This document shows, piece by piece, positions 44,785 to 56,168 of a stretch of DNA of 64,000 nt. A program made the translations under genes and the position numbers. The notes under the pieces are model-generated. The model saw nothing but the letters and a program-made list of their open reading frames with translations. It did no database searches and was not told where the DNA came from. The stretch covers positions 62,001 through 126,000 of the forward strand of contig DASWZN010000051.1 in the NCBI GenBank assembly GCA_036404435.1, written 5' to 3'. The stretch is from DASWZN01 sp036404435 (GTDB lineage Bacteria > Acidobacteriota > Terriglobia > Bryobacterales > Bryobacteraceae). The first letter of the stretch is position 1; every line of letters begins with the position of its first letter.

Positions 44785-46014
44785 CTAGCGAGTGGCGCCC
44801 TTTGCCACGCACGCGGAATCGATGATCTCGTCCAGCGCTTTCGGCGGTTTGTGATCCAACCAGTAGGTTGCGACATCGCGCGCAAAAAAGACAGCCGTGC
44901 GCCGATACTGACCGCTCCTCATTCGCCCTCGCGCGTCTATCCCCACGGCCTTGCCGGCCTCATTCTTGATCCATCGCTCTTCAAACCATTCGAAATCCAG
45001 TGAGTCCACTTCCTCAGTTGTTCCGTCGAGAATTCGAGTGATGATCAGGTCGGCTTCGGGCGCGGATCCGCCATGATGGTAGATGAAAATGGACTGCCCC
45101 TCAATAGTCTTGAATGGATCCGATTCCATGGTCGGCGGCAGCGCGAACAGGACCGAAAAGCCCACTCGCTTGCCGGGATGCAGTTCTTTGCAGACATGGA
45201 TGACCCAATCCGACTGCTCTGCGGCTTCCAGTCTCACCTGAATCTCGGGACCTCCCGTTTCTACGGTGAGTGCTAACGGGCGATAATCAGGGCTTTCGAA
45301 CCGAAGCTGTTGTCCCGAGTTGGAGAACGCAAACTTCCCTTGCTGGTCTGTAACAGTTGTTTGGCGGCCGGGAGGAGAGCCCCCGAGGACATCATCGATG
45401 ACCGTGAGCCCTTCTACGGGTTGATCATCGATGCCGATCACAACACCGTGAACGTTCAGATTCGCAGGGGGCACAGACTCCACATCGGAAACCTCCGTAA
45501 TCACGAGAAGGGCACAACAACCCAGGTGCCCGTACCCACCGAAACTGACCACATCGTCTCTCGAATTCCTAAGTTCCTGACCCGCGAAAAACATGCCCGT
45601 CAGCGTCGCACTGACCCGGTAATCTGGCTTGTCTCCGTGGCGCGCGGCGATCAAGGCGTAAAGTTTCCAAAAGTTGACATCTTTCTTGATTCCGTAGGGA
45701 GCGCCATTAACCTTGATATCGGAACCGGGTCTTCTCGCTATGTCATTGACGGTCGAGGCAACGACTCCAGGCACATCTCCCCCAAAAGCCAGCCATATGC
45801 CCTGGCGCGTGTCGCAATTCGGAATGCCCAGTGAAAAATCCTCAAAGTGAACACTGAGCGTTCCACGCACGCGAATCAGTTTTCCGTCGAAGGCCTTCGG
45901 GCTCTTTACGAGGTCGCAGCCGGGCACGTCCATCGGACCTGCCTGCACTGCGGCCAAATGAGGCGCACACAGAAGCCCAGCAAGCACGAAAAATGCAAGC
46001 AATCGCTTCAACAT
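44785..46014 (-). CDS. Secreted protein with carboxypeptidase-regulatory-like segment
   Basis: About 409 residues from ATG 46014 (an in-frame start at 46035 is possible). A signal peptide (LLAFFVLAGLLCAPHLAAVQA) precedes a Cys-containing domain (CDLVKSPKAFDGKLIRVRGT), an Ig-like CarboxypepD_reg segment (NVHGVVIGIDDQPVEGLTVI ... TVTDQQGKFAFSNSGQQL), and an unrecognised C-terminal domain. Its codon use is a little less GC-rich than its neighbours. Function unknown. Confidence 0.72.
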   Translation of the reverse strand: MLKRLLAFFVLAGLLCAPHLAAVQAGPMDVPGCDLVKSPKAFDGKLIRVRGTLSVHFEDFSLGIPNCDTRQGIWLAFGGDVPGVVASTVNDIARRPGSDIKVNGAPYGIKKDVNFWKLYALIAARHGDKPDYRVSATLTGMFFAGQELRNSRDDVVSFGGYGHLGCCALLVITEVSDVESVPPANLNVHGVVIGIDDQPVEGLTVIDDVLGGSPPGRQTTVTDQQGKFAFSNSGQQLRFESPDYRPLALTVETGGPEIQVRLEAAEQSDWVIHVCKELHPGKRVGFSVLFALPPTMESDPFKTIEGQSIFIYHHGGSAPEADLIITRILDGTTEEVDSLDFEWFEERWIKNEAGKAVGIDARGRMRSGQYRRTAVFFARDVATYWLDHKPPKALDEIIDSACVAKGATR

Positions 46015-46223
46015 TCGTAATGAGCTCCGGTCCACATCGTACCAAGAAGTCCGTTATGAGCTGTACGCCCATGACGTCAGAACCCGCTCTACGTCAAACT
46101 GGACGTAAAATGCCCCTTCCCGTAGATCTGAACTGCTCCCTCGTGTGCAGGCGACGTACGACCAGCGCCGTGCGGCAGCGTCCTCCCCGACAAGCCCCAG
46201 TCGACGCGCGATAATGTTCTCAG

Positions 46224-48865
<2,642 letters not shown>

Positions 48866-48869
<4 letters not shown>

Positions 48870-48971
48870 CTCGTGGCTCGTGGCCCGTCGATCCACTCGG
48901 GCTTTCCCGGCTTCGCTGTCGGCATCCGTCCCGGTGCGCAGCCGCAATAGCCTCAATGGATCAACGGGCAA
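48866..48971. repeat. Host palindromic repeat, copy B, left part
   Basis: The left arm is GTAGCTCGTGGCTCGTGGCC followed by CGTCGATCCACTCGGGCT; the right arm begins TGGATCAACGGGCAA and stops at the element's left end. The missing end of the right arm, CGAGCCACGAGCGACGGGC, is found at 62464-62482. Joining the two restores an element with the layout of copy A. Confidence 0.82.
48967..48971. repeat. Left target-site duplication GGCAA
   Basis: GGCAA lies directly outside the left terminal repeat, and the same five bases lie outside the right one at 62459-62463. Flanking bases differ, so the duplication is exactly 5 bp, the length made by phage Mu transposition. Confidence 0.8.
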
Positions 48972-48996
48972 TAGTGCGCGGATCGATCGTTGGCCA
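48972..48996 (+). repeat. Left terminal inverted repeat
   Basis: The terminal 25 bp read TAGT, four bases, GGA, four bases of which one matches, then TCGTTGGCCA. The right end, read inward, matches at 18 of 25 positions. TGGCCAAAA continues inward here, and a similar TGGCCAAAA lies about 110 bp inside the right end; such sub-terminal copies could be transposase-binding sites. Confidence 0.78.
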
Positions 48997-49131
48997 AAAA
49001 ACGGGAATTAACTGACACATCGGACATCGAGGTCAACGGGGTTTGGAGAGGACACACCAGAAGCGGAGATGACGCGAGGTGCAAGAGTTTTGAGGGCTCG
49101 CCGGAAACCCACCCAGCAGAGCTGAGACTGT

Positions 49132-49539
49132 TTATGACCCCGTAGGGCCACGTTTCGGGTTTCTGCCCTCCTTTCCGGGCGTAGGATGCCGCGGGCCAAG
49201 CCGCGCGCGCCGGCGCCGCTGAGGGGCCGGCGGATCCAGTAGCAGCTCGATCTTCCGCTGGTCAAAGGCCGTCAAACTGTATTCCCGTGGGTACTTCCGG
49301 ATGAACCTTCGGACCTGGGTCAAGGGGACGAAGAACTCGATAACAATCGTTTCAAAAAAACCCTTCTCGATCCACCTTTCCACCGTCCCCTGGCTTGCCC
49401 CGAAGATCCGGCACAAATCGGAACGGCTGAAGTACTTCGGAAGCTCCGCCTCGACGTCGGGCAGGCAATGCATACCGGAAGAACCGCGGCGGAAAGTCAG
49501 AGTCTTTTCAACCTGCGGAGCCGGCCGAACTCGTCCCAT
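49132..49539 (-). CDS. Element-encoded helix-turn-helix protein at the left end
   Basis: About 135 residues. The central helix-turn-helix is YFSRSDLCRIFGASQGTVER followed by WIEKGFFE, in the style of MerR/excisionase-type or phage regulator domains; the C-terminus is basic. I chose ATG 49539 because GGGGAGG lies just upstream and because a longer frame would run through the terminator at 49551-49586. It is the only gene between that terminator and the left end, so it needs its own promoter. Confidence 0.72.
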   Translation of the reverse strand: MGRVRPAPQVEKTLTFRRGSSGMHCLPDVEAELPKYFSRSDLCRIFGASQGTVERWIEKGFFETIVIEFFVPLTQVRRFIRKYPREYSLTAFDQRKIELLLDPPAPQRRRRARLGPRHPTPGKEGRNPKRGPTGS

Positions 49540-49550
49540 AAGACCTCCCC

Positions 49551-49586
49551 AAAAAGAAGCCCAGGAGCCACTCCCGGCTCCTGGGC
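49551..49586 (-). terminator. Rho-independent terminator of the leftward element operon
   Basis: On the minus strand an 11-bp perfect stem, GCCCAGGAGCC and GGCTCCTGGGC with a 6-base loop, is followed by TTCTTTTT. It sits 38 bp after the stop of the virion-like gene and ends the long leftward transcript. Confidence 0.88.
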
Positions 49587-49624
49587 AGGCTGAGTCAGTG
49601 GACATGGAGAAACACCGTCAGAAA

Positions 49625-50692
49625 TCATATCTTCGGCCTCACCGCGAGGGTCAGGGTCCTTGCGTCAACCTGGACCACCGACGAAACCACCTGCAGCCAG
49701 CGCACGCCCGCGAACACAGCCACCATCGAAGCCGCAAGCATGTAAACGGCGTTGGCTCCCACCGGGCCGGGGATCGCCGGCACCGTGCCGTCCGAGTCGT
49801 TAAGCGGGACGAAGTTCTCACCATCTGCCGAGACCTTGAAGGTGAGCGAACTCGCGCCGCCCGCCGTCCCGTGGTAGGTGGTGCCCAGGACGGCCGTCAA
49901 GCCGAGCAAGCTCGCGGCCGAATTGGGGGGCGCCGTGATTGTCAGCTCGGAGGCCGCCCCGGCCGGCGGCGCAGCGAGAACCAGCTCGTTCGAGCCGTCC
50001 AGACTGGCGATTGTCCCCAGGCCGGCTCCGTTCAGGCAGCTAAGAATCGTGGCACCGGTGACGGCGGGGCCCGCGGTGAGCGTGATGGTGGTCGTCGCGC
50101 CTCCATTCACGCTCACATTCAACTGGTTGTTCCCAGCCGCCCCGTGTGTCTCAGCGATCGCGAGACCGAACAGAGAGGCGGCGTCGCCGGTTCCCCCGCC
50201 GCTCATGCCACCGGCCCCGATGGTGATGCTGGAGCCGGAGCCTGCTGAGTCGGATGTAATTACGAGATGGTTGCTGGACCAACTGGCCGCCGCGCCGGTC
50301 AACTGACCGTTTATCTGGCTTCGGATACTCGCCTCGGTTTGGTTGCTGCCCGCTGTAAGTGTGATGGTCTGGGTGGCCCCACCGTCCACACTCACCGTGA
50401 ACTGGTTGGCCGTGGTGGTGTCGATGCTGCCATCTGTCTGCGCGACGGACCCGGTTGCTTCGGCACTCGATGCGGCGTAGATGTCGAAGGTGTTCGCCCC
50501 ACTCGCTCCGAGGCTCACCGTCCCAGCCGGGGCCGTGGCTTCAGTCGCCGCTGACACGCTCCAGGCCGCGGGCATGAAGATCCCGCGCAGCCGCTTGAGA
50601 CCGAGGTCGATCGACCCCGATACGGTCTGTCCTGCCGCGATCGTCACGGTCGCGAAGCTGACATTGCCACCCTGAATCAGTTGGCCTTCCAT
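49625..50692 (-). CDS. Virion-like protein with inserted Gly/Thr/Ser-rich repeats
   Basis: A 355-residue protein. Its two ends look like a small phage structural protein: VTIAAGQTVSGSIDLGLKRL with RGIFMPAAW at the start, and SLTFKVSADGENFVPLNDSD with AGVRWLQVVSSVV at the end. Between them, from about residue 45 to 260, are flagellin-like repeats: FTVSVDGGATQTITLTAGSN and QLNVSVNGGATTTITLTAGP, each followed by a short helix (IRSQINGQL, ILSCLNGAG) and a variant of LVITSDSAG or LVLAAPPAG. A tail or surface decoration role is inferred. Confidence 0.7.
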   Translation of the reverse strand: MEGQLIQGGNVSFATVTIAAGQTVSGSIDLGLKRLRGIFMPAAWSVSAATEATAPAGTVSLGASGANTFDIYAASSAEATGSVAQTDGSIDTTTANQFTVSVDGGATQTITLTAGSNQTEASIRSQINGQLTGAAASWSSNHLVITSDSAGSGSSITIGAGGMSGGGTGDAASLFGLAIAETHGAAGNNQLNVSVNGGATTTITLTAGPAVTGATILSCLNGAGLGTIASLDGSNELVLAAPPAGAASELTITAPPNSAASLLGLTAVLGTTYHGTAGGASSLTFKVSADGENFVPLNDSDGTVPAIPGPVGANAVYMLAASMVAVFAGVRWLQVVSSVVQVDARTLTLAVRPKI

Positions 50693-50757
50693 CTCCTACC
50701 CTCCCTGTCCCCCAACTCGAATGGGCCGGAGGCTCAGGCCTCCAGACCCTTGAAGCT

Positions 50758-51441
50758 CTACGCCTCGATTTTCCCCGCGTACTGCAAGAGTTCCCGATCC
50801 AGCGCCGCCGCGGCCGGATCGTTATGCCACTCCTTCGACAGATCGAACAATTGGGCTCCTTCCCGGAGGAACAATCCGTTCAGGAGAGGTCTCATGCCGA
50901 ACGGATCGGCCACAACCGTTTCCGCCAGCCTCACCGGATAGAAACCGAGGGACGCCGGCTCTCCGGAGGAAAGGTGATGACTGAGGGCCAGACCCTGGCA
51001 GATCAGGCTCTTGATTTGGCCACAGGCCGCGGTAAAGGCCGCTCTCAATTCGTCCACCTGGCGCTGGTGCACCTCCGTCCTGAGTTTCGCGTGCTCCTCC
51101 GCGATGGCGGCGATTCTGGCGGCGGGCTCCGCCGCTTTCGGCCTCACGCCGCGCAGCTTGAGCTGGAGCGTCTTCAGAGAAAGCTCAGCCTCCGAAACGG
51201 CCTTACACACTGCATCGGAGGCTACGGCCGCTCCGCCTTCCCTTTGGGCTGCCTCGAACTCTTCGGCTTCCTTGCGGTTCGTCGCCGTTTGGAGCCGCTC
51301 CTGGGCTTGAGCAATCTGCGATTCCAAAGCCTGGATCGCCCCGGCTACGCGGCGCTTCTCCTCAATGGCCTTGCTGGCTCTATCGAGGAGCGCCCGCAGC
51401 TCCTCGGCCTGGCTGCTGGCTGTGTTCGTTTTCGCTGTCAT
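50758..51441 (-). CDS. Coiled-coil protein of the element, unknown
   Basis: About 227 residues. The N-terminal half is a long charged coiled coil (LRALLDRASKAIEEKRRVAG, AIQALESQIAQAQERLQTAT, VSEAELSLKTLQLKL). The C-terminal part is globular (ALSHHLSSGEPASLGFYPVR). ATG 51441 overlaps the preceding stop by 4 bp. The position between the transposition genes and the virion-like gene suggests a structural or scaffold role, but nothing shows it directly. Confidence 0.62.
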   Translation of the reverse strand: MTAKTNTASSQAEELRALLDRASKAIEEKRRVAGAIQALESQIAQAQERLQTATNRKEAEEFEAAQREGGAAVASDAVCKAVSEAELSLKTLQLKLRGVRPKAAEPAARIAAIAEEHAKLRTEVHQRQVDELRAAFTAACGQIKSLICQGLALSHHLSSGEPASLGFYPVRLAETVVADPFGMRPLLNGLFLREGAQLFDLSKEWHNDPAAAALDRELLQYAGKIEA

Positions 51442-51650
51442 CGCGTCCCCCTCGCCCATCCCTTCTTACCCGGTATCTCATTCTCTCGGCGCTGCGCCAG
51501 GTCCGGACGCTCATTCAGCACGAGCTGAAACGCGGACTCATAAGTCAGCGCCGGATTTCCGGCCAGCTTGGACCTCACCAAATCGGCGATGTCCCTGTGG
51601 GCCGTTCTCTTCGGTCTTGTCAATTGTGCCTCCCGAGCGCAGTCGCTCAT
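51438..51650 (-). CDS. Small element protein, unknown
   Basis: About 70 residues, starting at ATG 51650 with a 4-bp overlap to the previous gene. It contains LVRSKLAGNPALTYESAFQL followed by VLNERPDLAQ. A similar pattern (VPYDEAWRQIVRENPALI) occurs in the 126-residue protein two genes upstream. Function unknown. Confidence 0.6.
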   Translation of the reverse strand: MSDCAREAQLTRPKRTAHRDIADLVRSKLAGNPALTYESAFQLVLNERPDLAQRRENEIPGKKGWARGTR

Positions 51651-51895
51651 AATTCCCCTACTGTGGAGTTTTGGCACGCGCCAGGCGTGCTGGTGGCTGC
51701 CCCCGCAAGCGATCCGGCGTAAGCGCGCCTGGCCGTTCCCACGCCGATGCCCAGCCGTCGCGCGATCTCGCGCCAGGGGAGCGGCTGCGGAGGCCTTCGC
51801 AGCTCCCGGATCTGGCGCGGGTCGAAGTCGTTTCGGCGCGGCCGTCCTAGAGGACGCTTCCTCGCGTTGCTCACGGGATGGGCTTCGTTCGGCAT
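51647..51895 (-). CDS. Small helix-turn-helix protein (resolvase-like HTH)
   Basis: An 82-residue protein. GRPRRNDFDPRQIRELRRPP followed by PLPWREIARRLGIGVGTARR is the shape of the C-terminal DNA-binding domain of serine recombinases, here without any catalytic domain. It is adjacent to the genes on each side (0- or 4-bp junctions). It may regulate the element's own promoters. Confidence 0.7.
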   Translation of the reverse strand: MPNEAHPVSNARKRPLGRPRRNDFDPRQIRELRRPPQPLPWREIARRLGIGVGTARRAYAGSLAGAATSTPGACQNSTVGEL

Positions 51896-52276
51896 TCAGC
51901 GAAGCCGTTCAATCTCGCGCCGGATGTCCCGGGCTCTCTCGAATACGCCGCGGTATTCGCTGGCCGCCAGTCTGTATGCCTGGCCGCGATCGAGTTCCGG
52001 GTGCTCGGCTTGGAGACTGTCAACCACTACGCTAATCTGCCGCTCAGCTCGCCGCAGTCGATCGCGGCCATCCCGGACAGAGCGGAGGCCGGCCATCGAG
52101 CGCACGCCCGCAGTGGAGAATTCATGCCGCAGATGGATCAGGGCCGGGTTCTCGCGCACAATCTGCCTCCACGCCTCGTCATAAGGGACGTTCGTCTCCC
52201 TCACGCGCTTGCTGGCTTCGCTCGCCAGGAAGTTGTTCAGCGTTCCAAGGTCATTGAAAATGGTCTTCTCTTCCAT
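51896..52276 (-). CDS. Small element protein, unknown
   Basis: A 126-residue charged helical protein. It begins MEEKTIFNDLGTLNNFLASE and contains VPYDEAWRQIVRENPALIHL. The rest is Arg-rich helix (RLRRAERQISVVVDSLQAE). It lies 12 bp after the MuB-like gene. Mu-like phages have several unassigned small genes at this place. Confidence 0.62.
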   Translation of the reverse strand: MEEKTIFNDLGTLNNFLASEASKRVRETNVPYDEAWRQIVRENPALIHLRHEFSTAGVRSMAGLRSVRDGRDRLRRAERQISVVVDSLQAEHPELDRGQAYRLAASEYRGVFERARDIRREIERLR

Positions 52277-52288
52277 CGGGTATCCCCC

Positions 52289-53308
52289 CTACGCGGCCTC
52301 CGGGTGTATCTGCATTCCCCACAGGTGCGAGGCCACGCCCGCAACGGTTTTTTCGGTGATCGCCTTGCCTTCGTGCTTCGTTTTCAGCAAGTCGAGCGAC
52401 ACCATCAGGCGCCGCATGGAACCTCGGCAGGAACGCCACCACAGCGCGAAGGCTTCATCGGTCAGGTCCGTGATGCCTTCCTGTTTGACGATGGCCGCCA
52501 TCTCTTCGCGAGAAATGCCGGACAGTGGCGCCACCACGCCGATGCGCGACTCCAGCGCGCCCAGGTCCTGCATCCGGCTGGCCTTCAGGCGCACCAGAAG
52601 AATGGGCGCGGCCAGCAGCACCAGGCCCACCCCGGCATCGCGCGTGCGGTCCCAGATCTGCCGGAGAACCTGAAGTATTCGCGGCCGGGCCAGTTCGCAC
52701 TGATCCAAGATCAATAGGCATGGGCTCCGGCGGAGCGCCGCGACGACTTCGCGAAACAGGCGCGCGCCGTCCTGCGATCCGCAGTGGGTTGGCAGCCCCA
52801 GCGCCTCCGCAATCGCCTGCACAATCCCGATTCGGTTGGACGCTGTGAACTCATCGAACTCGACTAGGATGCTTTCGACATTGCGGCCTTCGTCGCGCCG
52901 CCAGGCCCCGGCAGCCTCGGTCTTGCCGGCGCCGTAGTCCGCCGTGATGAGGCCGATGGCCGATTGCTCGGCACAATAAGTCATCACCTGAGCGACGCGC
53001 CGCGCGAACTCCGTCTGATAGAAGCCCCGCCGGCGGCTGACGCGCCGGACCCGTGCGGGCCGCGCCTCGTTTATGGTGATGGCCCGGTCGCTGCCCGGCT
53101 GCAGGATGTCCCTGGCCTCGATCATGTCGAGCACCCGCGTAACCTCGGCATCGATGCGCTCGGTGGCCGGCTGCGTGCCTGCCCCGTATTTCTTGAGCGT
53201 CGAATAGCCGATGGTCATGTGGGCGGACAGATCGTTCGGAGTGAGGTCCGGGCGCACCCGATAGAGTTCGGCCAGGCGCTCACGCGGAGTAAGTTGCGTT
53301 TCTGTCAT
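52289..53308 (-). CDS. MuB-like AAA+ transposition ATPase
   Basis: A 339-residue target-selection ATPase. An N-terminal helix-turn-helix (LTPNDLSAHMTIGYSTLKKY) is followed by an AAA+ domain with Walker A at residues 126-130 (YGAGKT) and Walker B near 200 (CLLILDQCE). MuB captures target DNA and activates the transposase; the same role is inferred. It overlaps the transposase gene by 4 bp (ATGA), the usual A-B arrangement. Confidence 0.88.
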   Translation of the reverse strand: MTETQLTPRERLAELYRVRPDLTPNDLSAHMTIGYSTLKKYGAGTQPATERIDAEVTRVLDMIEARDILQPGSDRAITINEARPARVRRVSRRRGFYQTEFARRVAQVMTYCAEQSAIGLITADYGAGKTEAAGAWRRDEGRNVESILVEFDEFTASNRIGIVQAIAEALGLPTHCGSQDGARLFREVVAALRRSPCLLILDQCELARPRILQVLRQIWDRTRDAGVGLVLLAAPILLVRLKASRMQDLGALESRIGVVAPLSGISREEMAAIVKQEGITDLTDEAFALWWRSCRGSMRRLMVSLDLLKTKHEGKAITEKTVAGVASHLWGMQIHPEAA

Positions 53309-55446
53309 CGGTCCCCCCGGAAGAAACTGAAGCTGCTGTCGTCGGAATCGTCCGCCGGCGCTGCTGCGATCGGCTCCGCTTTCACTTCCGAAAACGCGAA
53401 GCTGTCATCGGCGGCTTTCGCGCGTGCGGCCTCCAGCAGCGCCTCCGGAACGGCCGCGGCGGTCTCCGGGCGGTCGGGCTCGGTACGCGCCGGCTCGACG
53501 GCCTTTCGGCGGGCCAGGCGTTCCCGAGCGTCAGGAACGTAGACCTGTTGATGAGCAGCGGCGATCAGGCTTTTGACATCGCGCCGCGCTCTGCGGCGAT
53601 CGCGCTCGCCTTGTACGAAGTCATCGGCGCCCATCCTACAGAGGGCAATGTTTTCCACCAGGCCAATGAAGGTGTCTTCGTAGTAGACCGCCCCGGTTTC
53701 AAGGTCGAACGGATCGTAAGCTATCTCGACTTCCCTCTCGTTCAGTTGGATCAGCCGGGTTGAAGAATCGATCAGCCGGTAGTGGTATTGCTGGCCCTCG
53801 AAAGCAAGTCGGAGTTCTCCGTTCCGGATGGTGACCTTCTTCCGCTTCTGGAAACAGAACTGGAGGACCGCGGCATCAACCGTGCGCCGCTCGACCTTCC
53901 CGATCAGAAGTTCCCATGCCTCGTTCGGGCACATCCAACCCCTTCCCGTAGGAGTGACTTTAGCCATGCCCTGGCCGGTGTGTTCCCGCTCGTTCAGAGA
54001 CTCCAGGAAATCGCTGTAGAGCGCGGCCACCTGTTCGATGGTCTGAAACGGCGGATTCGGGATCTCCTTTTTCAACCACCGCTCATGGTCCGCCAGAAGC
54101 GCATCGAAACGCTCCGGCCTGGCACTCGGCTTGTGGCCGCACCATTCCGGGAGGGTCCGGTCGAAGAGGGCGGTATTGACGAAGTTCGGTTCAATGATCT
54201 TGGATCGCGCGCGCCGGACGATCGCGTGATGGACGCGGACGCCGAGGGTCTGCAAAACGCCCCGGACGCCATCCTGCATCTCGCCCACCCGAGGGGCTGT
54301 TCCTGTCTTCCGCGTGCGGCCTTCGAGCCACTCGCAGGTGAAATCCTTTCCGTTATCCCAGTAGAGGGACCGCGGCGCTCCGAATTTCATGAAGATGGTC
54401 TTGAGAACCGATGCGATCGAGTCGGAGCTGGGGGTCTCCACAATCACCCAGGCGAGCCACTTCCGGGTCCGCATGTCGATCGCCGCGGTGAGCCAGGGAC
54501 GGATGAGCTTCCAGCCGGTGTGCGTTCGCACTAGCGTGAAGACGTCCAAAAGCCGATGGTCCATCACCACATAGTCGAGCGGCTTGATCGCAGCCAAGTC
54601 TCGGAAGCTCAGTATCTCCTGGGTGTTGTGAAAGTCCTCTTCGCCTTCGCGCGCCCATGACTTCACCGCTGCCGGGATTCTGTCATACCAGTACAGAACG
54701 GTGTCGTAAGAAGCAGCGGGCAACTGGGCGGACTCGCGGAGCCGCCCCGTCTCAGGATCCACATATCGGGCGTAGCGTTGGAGCTGGAGTCCGCAGAGGC
54801 GCTCCTTTGCGTGGGTGGCCCGCCAAGCGCGCTCATCGATGTACGCCCGGTAGATGTCGCGCACGCTCAGCTCGCCGTAGGAGCCGGGTTTCGGACAGGC
54901 GGCCGTTAGTATAAAGTCGAGCGCTGCGGGATTCAGCTTGCGCGGCCTCGACTTGTCGGCACGCGCCTTCCTCACGAGCGCCGGCAATCCGCCATCTCGG
55001 AAGGCATCCACCCAGCGGCGCAGAGTCCGTGCGCCGAGCTGATGCTGCTGCGCCAGGTGGGCGATCAGCGCGGTCTTGCGCAGGGCGCTCTCTGCCCACA
55101 GGAGCCGGAACTTTTCCGGATTGAGGAGAGGCTCGATGATTCTGAACCGGCGCTCGGCTTCCGCCCGGTCCTCCGTACTCAGATCGAGGCCGGAAGGCGG
55201 AACGAGGGCAACCTCGGAAGGCGCCTCTCCAGCGGGTTCGTCCTTCGCCAGGCTCCGCTGCTGCTGCAGGTACCTCTGCTGGAGCTTGGGCGATAACGAC
55301 TCGATCTGGTAAACCAGGGGGAATTGGCCGTTCAGCGCCGGTTTGCTTGACTTCGCTCGCTCCAACTCGCAGCCGCGGCGCCTGACAGACCGCTCCGTCA
55401 TCCCCGCCAGGCCGGACAGTTCCGAGGCTGTGAGTGTCGCGCCCAT
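53305..55446 (-). CDS. MuA-like DDE transposase
   Basis: About 713 residues from ATG 55446 (GGGGTG upstream; GTG 55452 is an alternative). An N-terminal DNA-binding part leads to a winged-helix segment (LGARTLRRWVDAFRDGGLPA) and an RNase H-fold core with Asp296 (VMDHRLLDVF), Asp364 (YWDNGKDF) and Glu419 (KIIEPNFVN), a complete DDE triad. The Mu-type beta-barrel follows, and the C-terminal ~100 residues are Ala/Glu-rich and may contact MuB. It should cut and join the ends of the element. Confidence 0.9.
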   Translation of the reverse strand: MGATLTASELSGLAGMTERSVRRRGCELERAKSSKPALNGQFPLVYQIESLSPKLQQRYLQQQRSLAKDEPAGEAPSEVALVPPSGLDLSTEDRAEAERRFRIIEPLLNPEKFRLLWAESALRKTALIAHLAQQHQLGARTLRRWVDAFRDGGLPALVRKARADKSRPRKLNPAALDFILTAACPKPGSYGELSVRDIYRAYIDERAWRATHAKERLCGLQLQRYARYVDPETGRLRESAQLPAASYDTVLYWYDRIPAAVKSWAREGEEDFHNTQEILSFRDLAAIKPLDYVVMDHRLLDVFTLVRTHTGWKLIRPWLTAAIDMRTRKWLAWVIVETPSSDSIASVLKTIFMKFGAPRSLYWDNGKDFTCEWLEGRTRKTGTAPRVGEMQDGVRGVLQTLGVRVHHAIVRRARSKIIEPNFVNTALFDRTLPEWCGHKPSARPERFDALLADHERWLKKEIPNPPFQTIEQVAALYSDFLESLNEREHTGQGMAKVTPTGRGWMCPNEAWELLIGKVERRTVDAAVLQFCFQKRKKVTIRNGELRLAFEGQQYHYRLIDSSTRLIQLNEREVEIAYDPFDLETGAVYYEDTFIGLVENIALCRMGADDFVQGERDRRRARRDVKSLIAAAHQQVYVPDARERLARRKAVEPARTEPDRPETAAAVPEALLEAARAKAADDSFAFSEVKAEPIAAAPADDSDDSSFSFFRGDR

Positions 55447-55751
55447 CGTCACCCCTGCGGCCGTATTGCGCGACTTAGTAACTTGCCGCTATATGCAAGC
55501 AACCACGACTTAGCGGCACTTAGTAACATTGTCCTACGCACCGGGCCTCATTTCGGGGTCAGTGTCCGCACCGCCTCCTGGGCCTGTGAACGGACCAGGT
55601 GCAACCGGCTGCCGCCGCCCTTTCGAGATACACACCACGTTGGGCAGGCTCGCCTCCACGTCCAACGTCCCGCCTGTCCTCCTCAGCACCCGGTTTAAAA
55701 ACTCGATCAAATCGGACCCGCGGGCGATCGAGAGCTTAAATCGGAACATGG
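55447..55751. promoter_or_regulatory. Control region upstream of the transposase, with repeated ACTTAGTAAC motif
   Basis: This 305-bp gap holds CGACTTAGTAAC (55471-55482), CGACTTAGCGGC (55506-55517) and GCACTTAGTAAC (55516-55527), plus the palindrome TTGC-N8-GCAA (55483-55498). Such clustered sites look like binding sites for a regulator or the transposase. The rest of the gap is occupied by the downstream copy of the 126-bp direct repeat. Confidence 0.6.
55604..55729. repeat. 126-bp perfect direct repeat, downstream copy
   Basis: Identical base for base to 56282-56407. This copy lies outside any gene that I can support. It corresponds to 42 codons (LIEFLNRVLRRTGGTLDVEA within it) and remains in frame, with only short unrelated sequence on each side. 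Confidence 0.9.
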
Positions 55752-56168
55752 CTAGTCCGGAGGCTGAGCGCAGTACCCTCGTGGCGGATCCGGGCAACAA
55801 TACCAGGCCCAGTGGCCGTTCTCGTTGGCGGGTCCGCGCCAGTAGTCCTGACATTTCACTTTTGGCACGCCGAGCAGTCCTTCATCCGCGACAAGTTTCT
55901 GGTTTACTGCTGTGTTCCATTGGTTCACGGCATGCTGATAGGAGGAGCGCAAGGCCGCGGCCTCAGCATCCGTCTTACATGCCGCCAATAGAGCTGGCAG
56001 ATGCTCCTCGAGTTGGAGCTTCTGTTGCAGGAGTGCGTCGATCGCGTCGTCCGGGGTCATAGCGACGATGGCCGGGCGATCCTTCACGCTGACGGGGGCC
56101 GGTTGCGCTGCCGGGCAGGTGTGGTGCCCGAACAGAGCGACGAGGGATAGGACGACAATGGGGATCAT
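55752..56168 (-). CDS. Small exported protein of the element
   Basis: About 138 residues from ATG 56168, overlapping the preceding stop by 4 bp. An N-terminal signal or anchor helix (MIPIVVLSLVALFGHHTC) is followed by a helical domain (DAIDALLQQKLQLEEHLPAL) and a Cys- and Trp-rich tail (CQDYWRGPANENGHWAWYCC). It could be a lysis-associated or envelope protein, but I see no lipobox and no spanin pattern. Confidence 0.6.
   Translation of the reverse strand: MIPIVVLSLVALFGHHTCPAAQPAPVSVKDRPAIVAMTPDDAIDALLQQKLQLEEHLPALLAACKTDAEAAALRSSYQHAVNQWNTAVNQKLVADEGLLGVPKVKCQDYWRGPANENGHWAWYCCPDPPRGYCAQPPD

Noticed and set aside
55534..55854. 106-codon minus-strand frame over the downstream repeat copy
   Set aside because: Its protein-like middle is only the duplicated 42 codons; the ends are unrelated and overlap the 138-residue gene in another frame.
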